Assembly (NCBI GenBank): GCA_017554145.1
Contig: JAFZIZ010000005.1
Coordinates: 155,503 to 219,502, forward strand
Origin: Prevotella sp.
GTDB lineage: Bacteria; Bacteroidota; Bacteroidia; Bacteroidales; Bacteroidaceae
Direction: 5' to 3'
Length of the DNA stretch: 64,000 nt
Shown here piece by piece: positions 39,144 through 48,180 of this stretch; position 1 is the first letter of the stretch, and each line of letters begins with the position of its first letter. The notes beneath the pieces are model-generated. The model had not been told where the DNA came from, ran no database searches, and saw nothing but the letters and a program-made list of their open reading frames with translations. The position numbers and the translations under genes were made by a program.

Positions 39144-40109
39144 TTATTTTAAATGATACGATTCGATATCTTTCATACCGTTCAGGAAGTCGCGCACTGC
39201 CATGCGTTTCTTGCCTGCCAGTTGCAGTTCCTCGACACTCAACCACTCGTCAGCAGTAGCCACAAGCAGTCTTTTGCCGTCTATCTTCAATTGACCAGCC
39301 TCCGCATGACAAGCATTACCCGTCTTACTGGTCTTATAGATTTTCAATACTGTTTTCTTGCCGTCTGGTGCTACCAACGTCGTCCATGCACCAGGATAGG
39401 GACTCAGTCCACGTACAAAGTCATACACCTGTTTGGCCGTCTTTGTCCAGTCAATCTCACAGGTCTCCTTAAAAATTTTGGGAGCGGATTTCAAATCGCC
39501 ATTATCTTCTTGAGGCATACACTCAGGATGTCCGTCTGCTGCCATGATACGCTCTAAGGTCTCCAGACATATCTTCGCACCGAGATGCATCAGTCCGTCA
39601 TAGACATACTCCACATCGGCATCATCTGGGATATCGAAGGGCAGTTTCATGATGATGCGTCCCGTATCGATATCATGATCGAGGAAGAAGGTAGTCACAC
39701 CTGTCTGTGTCTCGCCGTTGATGACTGCCCAGTTGATGGGTGCTGCCCCACGATATTGCGGCAGTAGCGCTGCATGGACATTAAACGTACCGTATTCTGG
39801 CATCGCCCATACGATCTCGGGCAACATACGGAAAGCAACCACCACCTGCAGGTTTGCGTGATAAGAACGCAACAGTTCCACAAACTCAGGATCTTTCATC
39901 TTCTCGGGTTGCAACACAGGAAGACCTTGCGACAAAGCGTATTGCTTCACGGCTGACGGCTGCGTCTCTGTTTGATGTCGCCCTACTGGTTTGTCGGGCT
40001 GTGTCACCACTGCCACCACGTTATAGTCGTTCTCCACCAAAGCCTGTAAAGTTTCTACCGCAAACTCCGGTGTACCCATGAACACGATTCGTATATCTGA
40101 TTTTTTCAT
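39144..40109 (-). CDS. fmt: Methionyl-tRNA formyltransferase
   Basis: 321 residues. The N-terminal formyltransferase domain has IVFMGTPEFAVETLQAL, NVHAALLPQYRGAAPINWAV (the catalytic Asn-His and the S/A-L-L-P-x-Y-R-G-A-A-P motif) and TTFFLDHDIDTGRII with the catalytic Asp. The C-terminal OB-like tRNA-binding domain begins near residue 205 (RGLSPYPGAWT). It formylates initiator Met-tRNA. The start codon is 2 bp after the stop of the ClC channel gene. Confidence 0.96.
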   Translation of the reverse strand: MKKSDIRIVFMGTPEFAVETLQALVENDYNVVAVVTQPDKPVGRHQTETQPSAVKQYALSQGLPVLQPEKMKDPEFVELLRSYHANLQVVVAFRMLPEIVWAMPEYGTFNVHAALLPQYRGAAPINWAVINGETQTGVTTFFLDHDIDTGRIIMKLPFDIPDDADVEYVYDGLMHLGAKICLETLERIMAADGHPECMPQEDNGDLKSAPKIFKETCEIDWTKTAKQVYDFVRGLSPYPGAWTTLVAPDGKKTVLKIYKTSKTGNACHAEAGQLKIDGKRLLVATADEWLSVEELQLAGKKRMAVRDFLNGMKDIESYHLK

Positions 40110-40111
40110 AC

Positions 40112-41920
40112 CTAATCTTGGCTAAAGTCGTGAACCATCTTACGATACATATCATACATACGCTTTCTGGAGATATACCCCTTCAGGTTACGCTCTCCAT
40201 CCAGCACAGGAAGCCAGTCGGCATGCGTCCTTTCAAACGTCCGCATCACATCAGCCATCGGAGTACCGTCGGTCAGTACGGCAGCAGGAGCCGTCATCAA
40301 CTGGCTGGCTTTGAAATGATGGTATAGTTCCGTACGGAACACCACATGGCGAATCTTTGTAATATTGACCTCTCCAAGCAACATACCTGCAGCATCCACC
40401 ACAGGCAGCACACTGTTTTTCGAACGACTAATCTTATGCACCATCTGTCCCAGTTCCATATCAGGGTCTACTGCCTGATAGTCGCGGTCGATGACGGAGT
40501 CGAGACTCATCAGGGTCAACACGGCATGGTCGGTATGATGGGTAATCAGTTTTCCCTGACGTGCAAGGCGCATACCATAGATGCTATGCGGCTCAAAGAT
40601 GATGATGGTAAGATAGGCAAAGACCGAGACTATCATCAACGGCATGAAGAGATCATAGCCACTGGTAATCTCTGCAATCAGGAAGATGCCCGTCAGCGGG
40701 GCGTGCATCACACCCGACATCACTCCTGCCATTCCCAACAGCGCAAAGTTCTTCTCCGGAACATACACCCCAATCTGATGCATGTTCCACAAACGGGAGA
40801 ACAGGAAGCCCGTAAAGCAACCGATGAACAGCGAGGGGGCGAACGTACCACCACAACCGCCGCCTCCGTTCGTAGCACTGGTGGCAAACACCTTCGTGAA
40901 AAGCACCAACGCCAGATAACTTATCAGGAACCCATGATGCCCATAGAAGAGCGAGTTGTCCAGTATCTCGTGCCAATCGGCTTCCGTCCTACCATTCAGC
41001 AGCAGGTTGATGGAGTGATAACCCTCACCATAGAGCGCCGGGAAGAGGAAAATCAGCGTACTCAGGATAGCACCGCCTATCAGCAGTCGCACGTATGGTT
41101 TATCTTTGAAACGGGCAAACAGGTCCTCGCAGGCATTCATCGTACGGATAAAGTAAAGGCTCACCAGTCCACAACAAACGCCCAACAATATCGAGGCAGG
41201 CACTTGCTGCACCGTCCAGTCGCTGTCCAAATGGAACGAGAACAGTGCGCTGTCGCCTCTGAAGATATAGGTGAAGCATGTTGCCGTCACACACGAGATA
41301 AGAATGGGCAACAAGGACGCCATCGTCAGGTCGATCATCAACACCTCCAACGTGAACACCAGTCCTGCTATCGGGGCTTTAAAGATACCGGCTATGGCAC
41401 CAGCAGCACCACAGCCCACCAGTGTCATCAGCGTCTTACTGTCAAGTTTGAACAACTGTCCCAGATTCGAGCCAATGGCAGAACCCGTCAATACGATAGG
41501 TGCCTCGGCTCCCACTGATCCGCCAAAACCGATGGTCAATGCCGAAGCGATGACCGACGACCACGTGTTATGGGGCTTCAGCCTTGATTTCTTCGAAGAG
41601 ATGGCATAGAGGATACGGGTAATACCGTGCGAGATATTGTCCTTTACGATATGGCGCACGAAGAGCGATGTCAGATAGATACCGATGACGGGATAGACCA
41701 GATACAGCCAGTTGTAGCTCGTCACAGAGAACTGTCCTGTGAGTAGGGCGACAATCTGGTTGATCATCCCATGAAGCACATAGGCGGCAACGGCTGCAAA
41801 CAAACCCACAAAGAAGGCAAGGACCAACAGAAACATCCTGTCGCTCACATGTTCCACGCGCCATTCATGCAGGCGCTCAATCCATGTCGGTCTCTCTATT
41901 CTTACTGCTTGTTGTTCCAT
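40112..41920 (-). CDS. ClC-family chloride channel/transporter with CBS domains
   Basis: 602 residues from the ATG at 41920; the upstream extension would overlap the promoters. The ClC pore domain (about 1-420) has GFGGSVGAEAPIVLTGSAIG, where the gating-glutamate motif reads GAEAP rather than GREGP, and NGGGGCGGTFAPSLFIG (G-x-F-x-P). Two C-terminal CBS domains (about 455-595) follow, with VLPVVDAAGMLLGEV and WLPVLDGERNLKGYI. Such proteins move chloride, or fluoride in some clades, and CBS pairs usually bind adenine nucleotides. A minus-strand TACCTTTG box at 41930-41937 lies only 9 nt before the ATG, suggesting a near-leaderless message. Confidence 0.92.
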   Translation of the reverse strand: MEQQAVRIERPTWIERLHEWRVEHVSDRMFLLVLAFFVGLFAAVAAYVLHGMINQIVALLTGQFSVTSYNWLYLVYPVIGIYLTSLFVRHIVKDNISHGITRILYAISSKKSRLKPHNTWSSVIASALTIGFGGSVGAEAPIVLTGSAIGSNLGQLFKLDSKTLMTLVGCGAAGAIAGIFKAPIAGLVFTLEVLMIDLTMASLLPILISCVTATCFTYIFRGDSALFSFHLDSDWTVQQVPASILLGVCCGLVSLYFIRTMNACEDLFARFKDKPYVRLLIGGAILSTLIFLFPALYGEGYHSINLLLNGRTEADWHEILDNSLFYGHHGFLISYLALVLFTKVFATSATNGGGGCGGTFAPSLFIGCFTGFLFSRLWNMHQIGVYVPEKNFALLGMAGVMSGVMHAPLTGIFLIAEITSGYDLFMPLMIVSVFAYLTIIIFEPHSIYGMRLARQGKLITHHTDHAVLTLMSLDSVIDRDYQAVDPDMELGQMVHKISRSKNSVLPVVDAAGMLLGEVNITKIRHVVFRTELYHHFKASQLMTAPAAVLTDGTPMADVMRTFERTHADWLPVLDGERNLKGYISRKRMYDMYRKMVHDFSQD

Positions 41921-41929
41921 TATAGAATG

Positions 41930-41937
41930 CAAAGGTA
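41930..41937 (-). promoter_or_regulatory. clc/fmt/rpe promoter, -7 element very close to the ATG
   Basis: Minus-strand TACCTTTG ends 9 nt before the channel start codon, so transcription would begin within a few bases of the ATG. The LysE gene (48037-48044) and miaA (63427-63434) show the same short spacing. Confidence 0.6.
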
Positions 41938-41977
41938 CGAAAAAGGTATGAATAAGTGAGTAAAAATCAAAGAAAAA

Positions 41978-42009
41978 CTTGGGTTTTCTCTTTTCTTTCA
42001 TTATCTTTG
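41978..42009 (+). promoter_or_regulatory. Promoter of the ATP-grasp gene
   Basis: TATCTTTG at 42002-42009 with a CTTG 20 nt upstream (41978-41981). The start codon is 45 nt downstream. Confidence 0.65.
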
Positions 42010-42054
42010 CAACTAAATAAGAAGAGAAAACCGGATTGACATAAACATATCATA

Positions 42055-43734
42055 ATGAAAAAGCATATTGTCATAGTAGAGATTCTTTCCACGGGATTCA
42101 ATTACGTGGAGGATGTATTGGCTCGCGGCTATCAGCCCGTAGTAGTAGAAGCGATGTATCCTGGAACAGAGGAGGATCGCGCCATTTTTCAGGAGGCTCA
42201 GGAGATGGCACGTCAGCGACTTCCTGAGGGCATACCCTGTATTAAGGCGAATAAGGATTACAACGTTATTCTGGAACAGGTACGTGCCTACGATCCTGTA
42301 ATCGTTGTGGCAGGCAGCGAGTTCGGTGTCGAACTTGCCACCCGCCTGAGTTCCGACCTCGGTCTTCTAGGCAACCCATGGTCTATCATCGGTAAGATGA
42401 CGCGGAAAAACGAGATGCAGCAGGCCCTCGCCGACTATGGCATACGCTACATCCGCGGACGGATTATCCGTAGCGAAGCAGAGGCAGAGGCTTTCTATCA
42501 GGAACTTGACACCAAGCACACCGTCATCAAGCGTGCCCGTGGTTCTGGTACGTTGGGCTTACATTTCTGTGAAGGGTACGACGAGTTGATGGATGCCGTG
42601 CACGCAGAACTCGCCCAGTCAGAGAACGACGAGAACGTGGGTGACATTCTCATGCAGGAGCGTATCGTCGGAAGGGAATACATCGTCAACACCGTATCGT
42701 GCGCTGGTAAGCACCGTCTGGTATCGATGTGTTTCTATGACAAGTTGCAAATGAACGGTAGTAATATCTACAATTACATGGAAACGGTAAACCGTCTGGA
42801 CGTTGGCAATTCCGCCATCGTGCGCTATGCCTACGATGTACTGGATGCCATAGGTATCCAGTATGGTCCCGTACATGGAGAATATATGGTAGACGAGAAA
42901 GGACCTGTGCTTATTGAAGTCAACTGCCGTCCTATGGGTGCCGGTCAGACACGTCAGTACCTGGAAAAGATATTTGGTCAGCATGAGACGGATTCCGCCC
43001 TCGATGCATACCTTGATCCTGTCAAGTTCGAGCAGGAACGCCTGAAGCCGTACCGTCCGCTACGCAAGGGTATGATCAAATCGTTTATCCTGCCCAACGA
43101 TGTCACGCTGGAGTCGGCTCCTGTCCTTCAATTGGTACGTCAGTTACCAAGTTACTTCTACAGTGTATTCGAGCGACTGGGGCGTGATCCTTTCCTGTCC
43201 CATACACGTGATTTAGAGACCACTGGTGGTATGGTCTATCTTGTTCATGACGATGAACGTGTGGTAAAGGAGGATTGTGCCTTCCTACACATGCTTGAGA
43301 TGAAATATCCTGAGATGCTGTTCAACCAATTAAAGCCAGAGACTTCTATCCATGCTCCACGCATTCCGCTCGATGTACTCATGAAAGAAACCGACTGCCA
43401 TGGTTCCACACTGGTGTTTAGCGACACGGAGACGGAAGCTCCTGATGCTGTCGTTATTGACAGCAAAGGTCTGTCTTCCGCATACGACTGTTACAACAAC
43501 ATCCTTCTTGACCTCAGTCGTCCTGAAACCTTTGCAGACATGGAGAGTGTCAGCCAACAGATTTTTATGTTCCTGAGTAAAGTGCGTGAAGGCGGTCGGG
43601 TACTGGTGCCAGAGAGTACATACTGCCACCTGCCTTACGGTGCGGCAGGCATGGAAATCCTACTCCGTGCCCATGGTCTGCGGATCGAAGTCCCTCTTGC
43701 CGGCAAAGGCAGGTTGCTTATTGCCTCTGCTTGA
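42055..43734 (+). CDS. ATP-grasp carboxylate-amine ligase-like protein with an extra C-terminal domain
   Basis: 559 residues. Residues about 95-330 form an ATP-grasp domain: KRARGSGTLGLHFC (phosphate-binding loop), ILMQERIVGREYIVNTVSC and GPVHGEYMVDEKGPVLIEVNCRPMG (metal-binding E...E/N triad). The N-terminal part resembles the BacD/LysX-type pre-ATP-grasp fold. Residues about 430-559 add a domain ending GGRVLVPESTYCHL and GRLLIASA, like the second half of a Rossmann methyltransferase but lacking its glycine-rich cofactor motif. It is a single gene with its own promoter. The product is probably an amide or dipeptide, but the substrates are unknown. Confidence 0.8.
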   Translation: MKKHIVIVEILSTGFNYVEDVLARGYQPVVVEAMYPGTEEDRAIFQEAQEMARQRLPEGIPCIKANKDYNVILEQVRAYDPVIVVAGSEFGVELATRLSSDLGLLGNPWSIIGKMTRKNEMQQALADYGIRYIRGRIIRSEAEAEAFYQELDTKHTVIKRARGSGTLGLHFCEGYDELMDAVHAELAQSENDENVGDILMQERIVGREYIVNTVSCAGKHRLVSMCFYDKLQMNGSNIYNYMETVNRLDVGNSAIVRYAYDVLDAIGIQYGPVHGEYMVDEKGPVLIEVNCRPMGAGQTRQYLEKIFGQHETDSALDAYLDPVKFEQERLKPYRPLRKGMIKSFILPNDVTLESAPVLQLVRQLPSYFYSVFERLGRDPFLSHTRDLETTGGMVYLVHDDERVVKEDCAFLHMLEMKYPEMLFNQLKPETSIHAPRIPLDVLMKETDCHGSTLVFSDTETEAPDAVVIDSKGLSSAYDCYNNILLDLSRPETFADMESVSQQIFMFLSKVREGGRVLVPESTYCHLPYGAAGMEILLRAHGLRIEVPLAGKGRLLIASA

Positions 43735-43757
43735 CAGCATCAAGCAAAATGATTTGA

Positions 43758-44339
43758 CTATTTACGGATGATGGCTACCTCACCGTTCTCCTTCAGGCGG
43801 ATGATACTCGAAGGTTGGTGAGGCTTATGCTCCTGACGACGCGACCAACATACATAGTCGACCGCCTCGATGATGCGCGGGTCGATGTCACAATAGTTCT
43901 GAGCGGCAGGCTCGCCACTGATATTCGCCGAGGTGGATACCAAAGCCTTCTGGAAACGGTAGCAGAGTTCCTTCGAGAAGGGCTCGTTAGTGATACGGAG
44001 CGCGATACTGCCATCCTCCGCAATGAGGTTCTTCGCGAGATTCACCGCACCGTCAAGAATCAGAGTCGTAGGCTTACTGTCTGTCTCTTTTAGGCTGTCG
44101 ATGAGTTGCCACGCCACCTCAGGTACTTGGCGGACATACCGCTGCAGACGGGCATCGCTGTCGACCAGACAGATCATCGCCTTCGAGTCGTCACGCTGCT
44201 TGATGTCATATACTCGCTTCACAGCCTCCTCGTTGGTGGCATCACAACCGATGCCCCACACCGTATCCGTCGGATAGAGGATCACCCCACCCTTTCGCAG
44301 CACTTCCACTGCATTCTTGATATCTTGTTCTTTCGTCAT
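43758..44339 (-). CDS. tsaC: L-threonylcarbamoyladenylate synthase (Sua5/YrdC/YwlC family)
   Basis: 193 residues, the short YrdC form without the Sua5 C-terminal domain. Signatures: GGVILYPTDTVWGIGCDATN, KQRDDSKAMICLV (the KxR + S/T-K motif) and ALVSTSANISGEPA. It makes threonylcarbamoyl-AMP for the t6A modification of ANN-decoding tRNAs. Its start overlaps the prfC stop by one base (TAATG), so the two are translationally coupled. Confidence 0.93.
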   Translation of the reverse strand: MTKEQDIKNAVEVLRKGGVILYPTDTVWGIGCDATNEEAVKRVYDIKQRDDSKAMICLVDSDARLQRYVRQVPEVAWQLIDSLKETDSKPTTLILDGAVNLAKNLIAEDGSIALRITNEPFSKELCYRFQKALVSTSANISGEPAAQNYCDIDPRIIEAVDYVCWSRRQEHKPHQPSSIIRLKENGEVAIIRK

Positions 44340-45925
44340 TAAAACTCTGAAGTGAAATGGAACTTGATATGTTTGAAGTCCTCCTGCGCCATCGAGAGCA
44401 CATAGCCGGAGTCGGCAAGGAAGACATCACGCCCCTCCTTGTCCTTCGCCATATACTGGTACTTGCGCTTCTTGAAATTCTCCAACTCCTTATCGTCGTC
44501 GCTCTCTATCCAGCACGCCTTATAGAGATGAACGGGTTCCCAACGACACTTGGCATTGTATTCGTTCTCCAAGCGATACTGGATGACCTCAAACTGAAGT
44601 TGTCCGACGGTTCCCACAATCTTGCGACCGTTGAACTGGTTGACGAACAACTGGGCAACACCCTCGTCCATTAACTGGTCGATACCCTTCTGCAACTGCT
44701 TTGCCTTCATCGGGTCGTCGTTCTCGATATACTTGAAGAGTTCTGGCGAGAACGAGGGCAGTCCACGGAAATGTAACTGCTCACCCTCAGTGAGCGTGTC
44801 ACCAATCTTGAAGATGCCATTGTCGGGCAGACCAACGATATCTCCTGGCCAAGCCTCATCAATGGTAGACTTACGTTGCGCCATAAACTGCGTAGGCGAC
44901 GAGAAGCGCAGCGTCTTACCTTGACGTACATGCAGGTAAGGTTGGTTACGTACGAACTTACCTGAACACACCTTGCAAAAGGCGATACATGAACGGTGGT
45001 TGGGGTCGATATTGGCAGTAATCTTGAAGATGAAACCAGTGAACTTCGGCTCGTCGGGCTTCACCATACGCTCCTCTGCCTTCGTATCACGAGGACTCGG
45101 GGCTATCTCCACGAAACAGTTCAGCAGTTCCTGTACACCGAAATTATTCAGCGCAGAACCAAAGAACACAGGAGCCACCTCAGCAGAACGATAGGTATCC
45201 ACCTCGAAGGCGGGATAAACGCCATCTACTAACTCTAAGTCTTCACGGAGCTTAGCGGCATCCTGCTCACCTACCCTTTCGTCAAGCTCACTACTGTTGA
45301 TGTCAATCTCAACTTTCTCCGTCACGCGCTGCTTATCAGGCGTAAACAAATCGAGTTTCTGCTCATAGATATTATAGACACCCTTGAACTTGGCACCTTG
45401 GTTGATAGGCCACGACAGAGGACGTACTTTGATTTCCAGTTCCTGTTCCAGTTCGTCCAACAAGTCGAACGGATCGCGTCCTTCACGGTCCATCTTATTG
45501 ATGAAAATAATCACTGGTGTATTACGCATGCGACAGACATTCATCAACTTGCGCGTCTGCGTCTCCACACCTTTGGCACCATCCACCACGATAATCGCCG
45601 AATCGACGGCCGTCAACGTACGGTAGGTATCCTCGGCAAAGTCCTGGTGACCCGGAGTATCGAGGATGTTCACCTTATATTCTATATCTGAACCATCGGG
45701 GATATAGTCGAACTCCATGACAGAAGTAGACACTGAGATACCACGTTGCTTCTCAATATCCATCCAGTCGGAAGTTGCTGTTTTCTTGATTTTATTGTTC
45801 TTGACGGCACCAGCCACCTGTATCTGACCTCCAAACAACAGGAACTTCTCCGTCAGTGTTGTCTTACCGGCATCCGGGTGACTGATAATGGCGAATGTTC
45901 TTCTTCTTTCAATCTCCTGATTCAT
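44339..45925 (-). CDS. prfC: Peptide chain release factor 3
   Basis: 528 residues, full length. GTPase motifs: [19 protein letters not shown] (P-loop), a G2 segment with [27 protein letters not shown] (G3) and [12 protein letters not shown] (NKxD). The C-terminal domains include FQVIQ-like [18 protein letters not shown]3 recycles RF1 and RF2 after termination. The gene follows rfbD by 32 bp, a gap filled by a 16-bp tandem repeat, and overlaps tsaC by one base. Confidence 0.97.
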   Translation of the reverse strand: MNQEIERRRTFAIISHPDAGKTTLTEKFLLFGGQIQVAGAVKNNKIKKTATSDWMDIEKQRGISVSTSVMEFDYIPDGSDIEYKVNILDTPGHQDFAEDTYRTLTAVDSAIIVVDGAKGVETQTRKLMNVCRMRNTPVIIFINKMDREGRDPFDLLDELEQELEIKVRPLSWPINQGAKFKGVYNIYEQKLDLFTPDKQRVTEKVEIDINSSELDERVGEQDAAKLREDLELVDGVYPAFEVDTYRSAEVAPVFFGSALNNFGVQELLNCFVEIAPSPRDTKAEERMVKPDEPKFTGFIFKITANIDPNHRSCIAFCKVCSGKFVRNQPYLHVRQGKTLRFSSPTQFMAQRKSTIDEAWPGDIVGLPDNGIFKIGDTLTEGEQLHFRGLPSFSPELFKYIENDDPMKAKQLQKGIDQLMDEGVAQLFVNQFNGRKIVGTVGQLQFEVIQYRLENEYNAKCRWEPVHLYKACWIESDDDKELENFKKRKYQYMAKDKEGRDVFLADSGYVLSMAQEDFKHIKFHFTSEF

Positions 45926-45927
45926 TC

Positions 45928-45975
45928 AATCCTTCAATTTTTCAATTCTTCAATTTTTCAATCCTTCAATTTTTC
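45928..45975. repeat. Tandem 16-bp repeat spanning the rfbD 3' end and the prfC leader
   Basis: Three exact-length units at 45928-45943, 45944-45959 and 45960-45975. The outer two are identical and the middle one differs at one base (plus strand AATYCTTCAATTTTTC). The rfbD stop codon (45958-45960) lies at the junction of units 2 and 3, and the prfC ATG is 2 bp beyond unit 1. Because 16 is not a multiple of 3, gain or loss of units would leave the rfbD stop intact but change prfC leader length. Confidence 0.9.
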
Positions 45976-46812
45976 AATACAATCTTCGAGACTCTCTTCC
46001 CAATAAGGCACCTCAATACCATAGGTCTGTTTAATCTTCGTCTTATCCAATACCGAATAGTGTGGACGGTTGGCGGGTGTGGGATACTCTGAGGTATGCA
46101 ACGGACGGACATGACAGGTGGTAATGCCTGCAATACGATGAATCGCCTTCGTGAAGTCATACCACGAAATGACACCCTCGTTGGAATAATGATAGACACC
46201 CGGAACAATCCCCTTATTGATGGCGGTCATGATTACCGCAGCAAGGTCACGGGCATAGGTTGGTGTACCAATCTGGTCGAAGATAACGCCCAACTCAGGC
46301 TTCTCTTTGCCCAAACGGATCATCGTTTTCACGAAGTTATTACCGAAAGAGGAATACAACCATGCCGTTCGGATAATCATCGACTTCTTGCAGAACTTCG
46401 TCACTCCTAATTCGCCAGCCAGTTTGGTAGAGCCATAGACGCTGTCTGGACTGGGGGTATCTGTTTCGACATAGGGTGTATGTTTGGTTCCGTCAAACAC
46501 GTAATCCGTGGAAATCTGAACCATCCATCCACCACGTTTCTCCACGGCAGCAGCCAAATAGGCAGGAGCAATAGTATTCAGTGTAGTACACAGTTCCTTG
46601 TTCTCTTCAGCCTTGTCGACAGCAGTATAGGCAGCACAGTTGACGATACCGTCAATCTTGTTTTCGGCAATAAACTGCTCGACGGCAAGTTGGTTGCTGA
46701 TATCCAATTCCTGAACATCGGTATTGAACCACACGTGCTGGGGATTCTCTTTCTCCAGCAACTGCATTTCGTTTCCCAACTGACCATTACAGCCCGTAAT
46801 CAATATGTTCAT
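45958..46812 (-). CDS. rfbD: dTDP-4-dehydrorhamnose reductase
   Basis: 284 residues from the ATG at 46812 (1 bp after the preceding stop); a TTG three codons up would overlap that gene. SDR-type Rossmann signature ITGCNGQLGNEM, NCAAYTAVDKAE (NAAAYT-like), STDYVFDG with the catalytic Thr-Asp, and VYGSTKLAGE with Tyr and Lys. It catalyses the last step of dTDP-L-rhamnose synthesis. The C-terminal codons EKLKD run into the 16-bp tandem repeat. Confidence 0.94.
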   Translation of the reverse strand: MNILITGCNGQLGNEMQLLEKENPQHVWFNTDVQELDISNQLAVEQFIAENKIDGIVNCAAYTAVDKAEENKELCTTLNTIAPAYLAAAVEKRGGWMVQISTDYVFDGTKHTPYVETDTPSPDSVYGSTKLAGELGVTKFCKKSMIIRTAWLYSSFGNNFVKTMIRLGKEKPELGVIFDQIGTPTYARDLAAVIMTAINKGIVPGVYHYSNEGVISWYDFTKAIHRIAGITTCHVRPLHTSEYPTPANRPHYSVLDKTKIKQTYGIEVPYWEESLEDCIEKLKD

Positions 46813-46813
46813 A

Positions 46814-47359
46814 CTACACAAATTCTAAAGGTTCCTGTTTGTCTTTCAGATAATAATCATTCAGCATACCGATAAAAGTACTGATTTCTTTGACAGCATG
46901 CTGCGTATCCGGAGAGATATCCTTCTTCTGTAAGCGGAGCATCATCACGCCATACAAGGCGTTAAAGCAGGTCTCTACCTCGTTCTCCTCCTTGTTGGCA
47001 CCATGGTTGCGCAACTCAACAATATAGGGTAGCACCTTATAGTACTCAGCGTTATAGAAAGGAAACTTAGAGGATGAGAGCAACTGGGCATGCAACTCCT
47101 CCAACTGCTGCAACACTACTTTATTAATCTGCAAATGTCCTTTCTCACGACATCCCTCGCCGTTCATCATACGAATGAGATTACCATACCAGTCCGCCTC
47201 GTCTTCTTTCTGCTCGTCGGTATAGTCAAAACGGTCGATATACTCTCGGCGAATACGGCTCAGCGAGCAGTCAAAAGCCCGGATGGTATCCTCTACCTGC
47301 CACATATACAGCAAGTATTCGGCAATATTCTTACGTCTTAATTCCTGTGCAATCAACAT
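46814..47359 (-). CDS. DUF4924-family protein
   Basis: 181 residues, predicted all-helical and soluble: MLIAQELRRKNIAEYLLYMWQ at the start, a central KFPFYNAEYYKVLPYIVELR segment and an end at YYLKDKQEPLEFV. I recognise it as the Bacteroidales family DUF4924; no biochemical function is known to me. It starts 6 bp after the LysE-type gene and ends 1 bp before rfbD, so these three form one operon with prfC and tsaC. Confidence 0.8.
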   Translation of the reverse strand: MLIAQELRRKNIAEYLLYMWQVEDTIRAFDCSLSRIRREYIDRFDYTDEQKEDEADWYGNLIRMMNGEGCREKGHLQINKVVLQQLEELHAQLLSSSKFPFYNAEYYKVLPYIVELRNHGANKEENEVETCFNALYGVMMLRLQKKDISPDTQHAVKEISTFIGMLNDYYLKDKQEPLEFV

Positions 47360-47365
47360 AGCCTA

Positions 47366-48028
47366 CTAAAAACGATAAAGATTGGTGAAGGTTCCGAAAA
47401 GGAATATCACGGAGAAAATAATAACGATGGCACCGATAATCTGGTTGATGATACGAATGCCTGAATCATCAAAGATACCACGAATCTTATCCACCAACCA
47501 TGTCAGTCCATACCACCATAACAAGGCACCTCCTACAATACTGGCAAAACCAATCAGCATCTCAAACGGACGGTCGGGAATGACGAAGGCGAACTGGGCG
47601 AAAAGACCCATGAAAAGGAAGATAATCAACGGATTGGAGAAGGTCACCAAGAACGCCGTCCACATATTATACCATAATGTACCACGCTGCACACCCGAAC
47701 GGTGCATATTCTTCGTAGGATCACTGCGCCAGGTAAAGATACCGAAAGCCAGCAAAACAACACTACCTATAATCTGAAGATAAAACTTGTTCTGGTCATT
47801 GTTGATAAAGTCCATGACAAAAGCCATGCCAAAACCAGTAACTCCTGCATAGAGAATATCACTGATAGCCGCTCCTATACCTGTCACAAAACCATACCAA
47901 CGTCCTTTGTTCAGCGTACGCTGTACACAAAGCACGCCAACAGGTCCCATCGGTGCCGAGGCAATCATTCCAATCAGCATGCCCTTGAACACCAAATCTA
48001 CAATATTTATATGTATAGGAAATGCCAT
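47366..48028 (-). CDS. LysE/RhtB-family amino-acid exporter-like membrane protein
   Basis: 220 residues from the ATG at 48028; an earlier in-frame start would overlap the promoter. Six hydrophobic helices, with the family start segment GMLIGMIASAPMGPVGVLC and the conserved helix TGIGAAISDILYAGVTGFG, then SNPLIIFLFMGL. The family exports amino acids or related metabolites. It heads the operon LysE-DUF4924-rfbD-prfC-tsaC. The promoter (minus TACCTTTG at 48037-48044, TTTG at 48065-48068) ends only 8 nt before the ATG. Confidence 0.88.
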   Translation of the reverse strand: MAFPIHINIVDLVFKGMLIGMIASAPMGPVGVLCVQRTLNKGRWYGFVTGIGAAISDILYAGVTGFGMAFVMDFINNDQNKFYLQIIGSVVLLAFGIFTWRSDPTKNMHRSGVQRGTLWYNMWTAFLVTFSNPLIIFLFMGLFAQFAFVIPDRPFEMLIGFASIVGGALLWWYGLTWLVDKIRGIFDDSGIRIINQIIGAIVIIFSVIFLFGTFTNLYRF

Positions 48029-48036
48029 TACGGATG

Positions 48037-48068
48037 CAAAGGTACAAATAAGTGAGCAAAATGCCAAA
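48037..48068 (-). promoter_or_regulatory. Promoter of the LysE/DUF4924/rfbD/prfC/tsaC operon
   Basis: Minus-strand TTTG (48065-48068), 20 nt, TACCTTTG (48037-48044). The ATG begins 8 nt after the -7 box, so the message is near-leaderless. Confidence 0.7.
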
Positions 48069-48102
48069 TTTTAACGAAATATTCAGTTTTTCATCATAAA
48101 AC

Positions 48103-48133
48103 TTTGCCATATCATACTTTTTTCATATCTTTG
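48103..48133 (+). promoter_or_regulatory. Promoter of the ROK kinase gene
   Basis: TTTG (48103-48106), 19 nt, TATCTTTG (48126-48133), matching the full consensus. The start codon is 47 nt downstream. Confidence 0.78.
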
Positions 48134-48180
48134 TGGCTGTCTTATTCTAAAAGTCAAATAACAATATAAACTACAAAATT

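Noticed and set aside
40346-41518. A 390-codon open frame on the + strand
   Set aside because: It is antisense to the ClC channel; the composition (Gln/His/Arg-rich) is not protein-like and no promoter precedes it.
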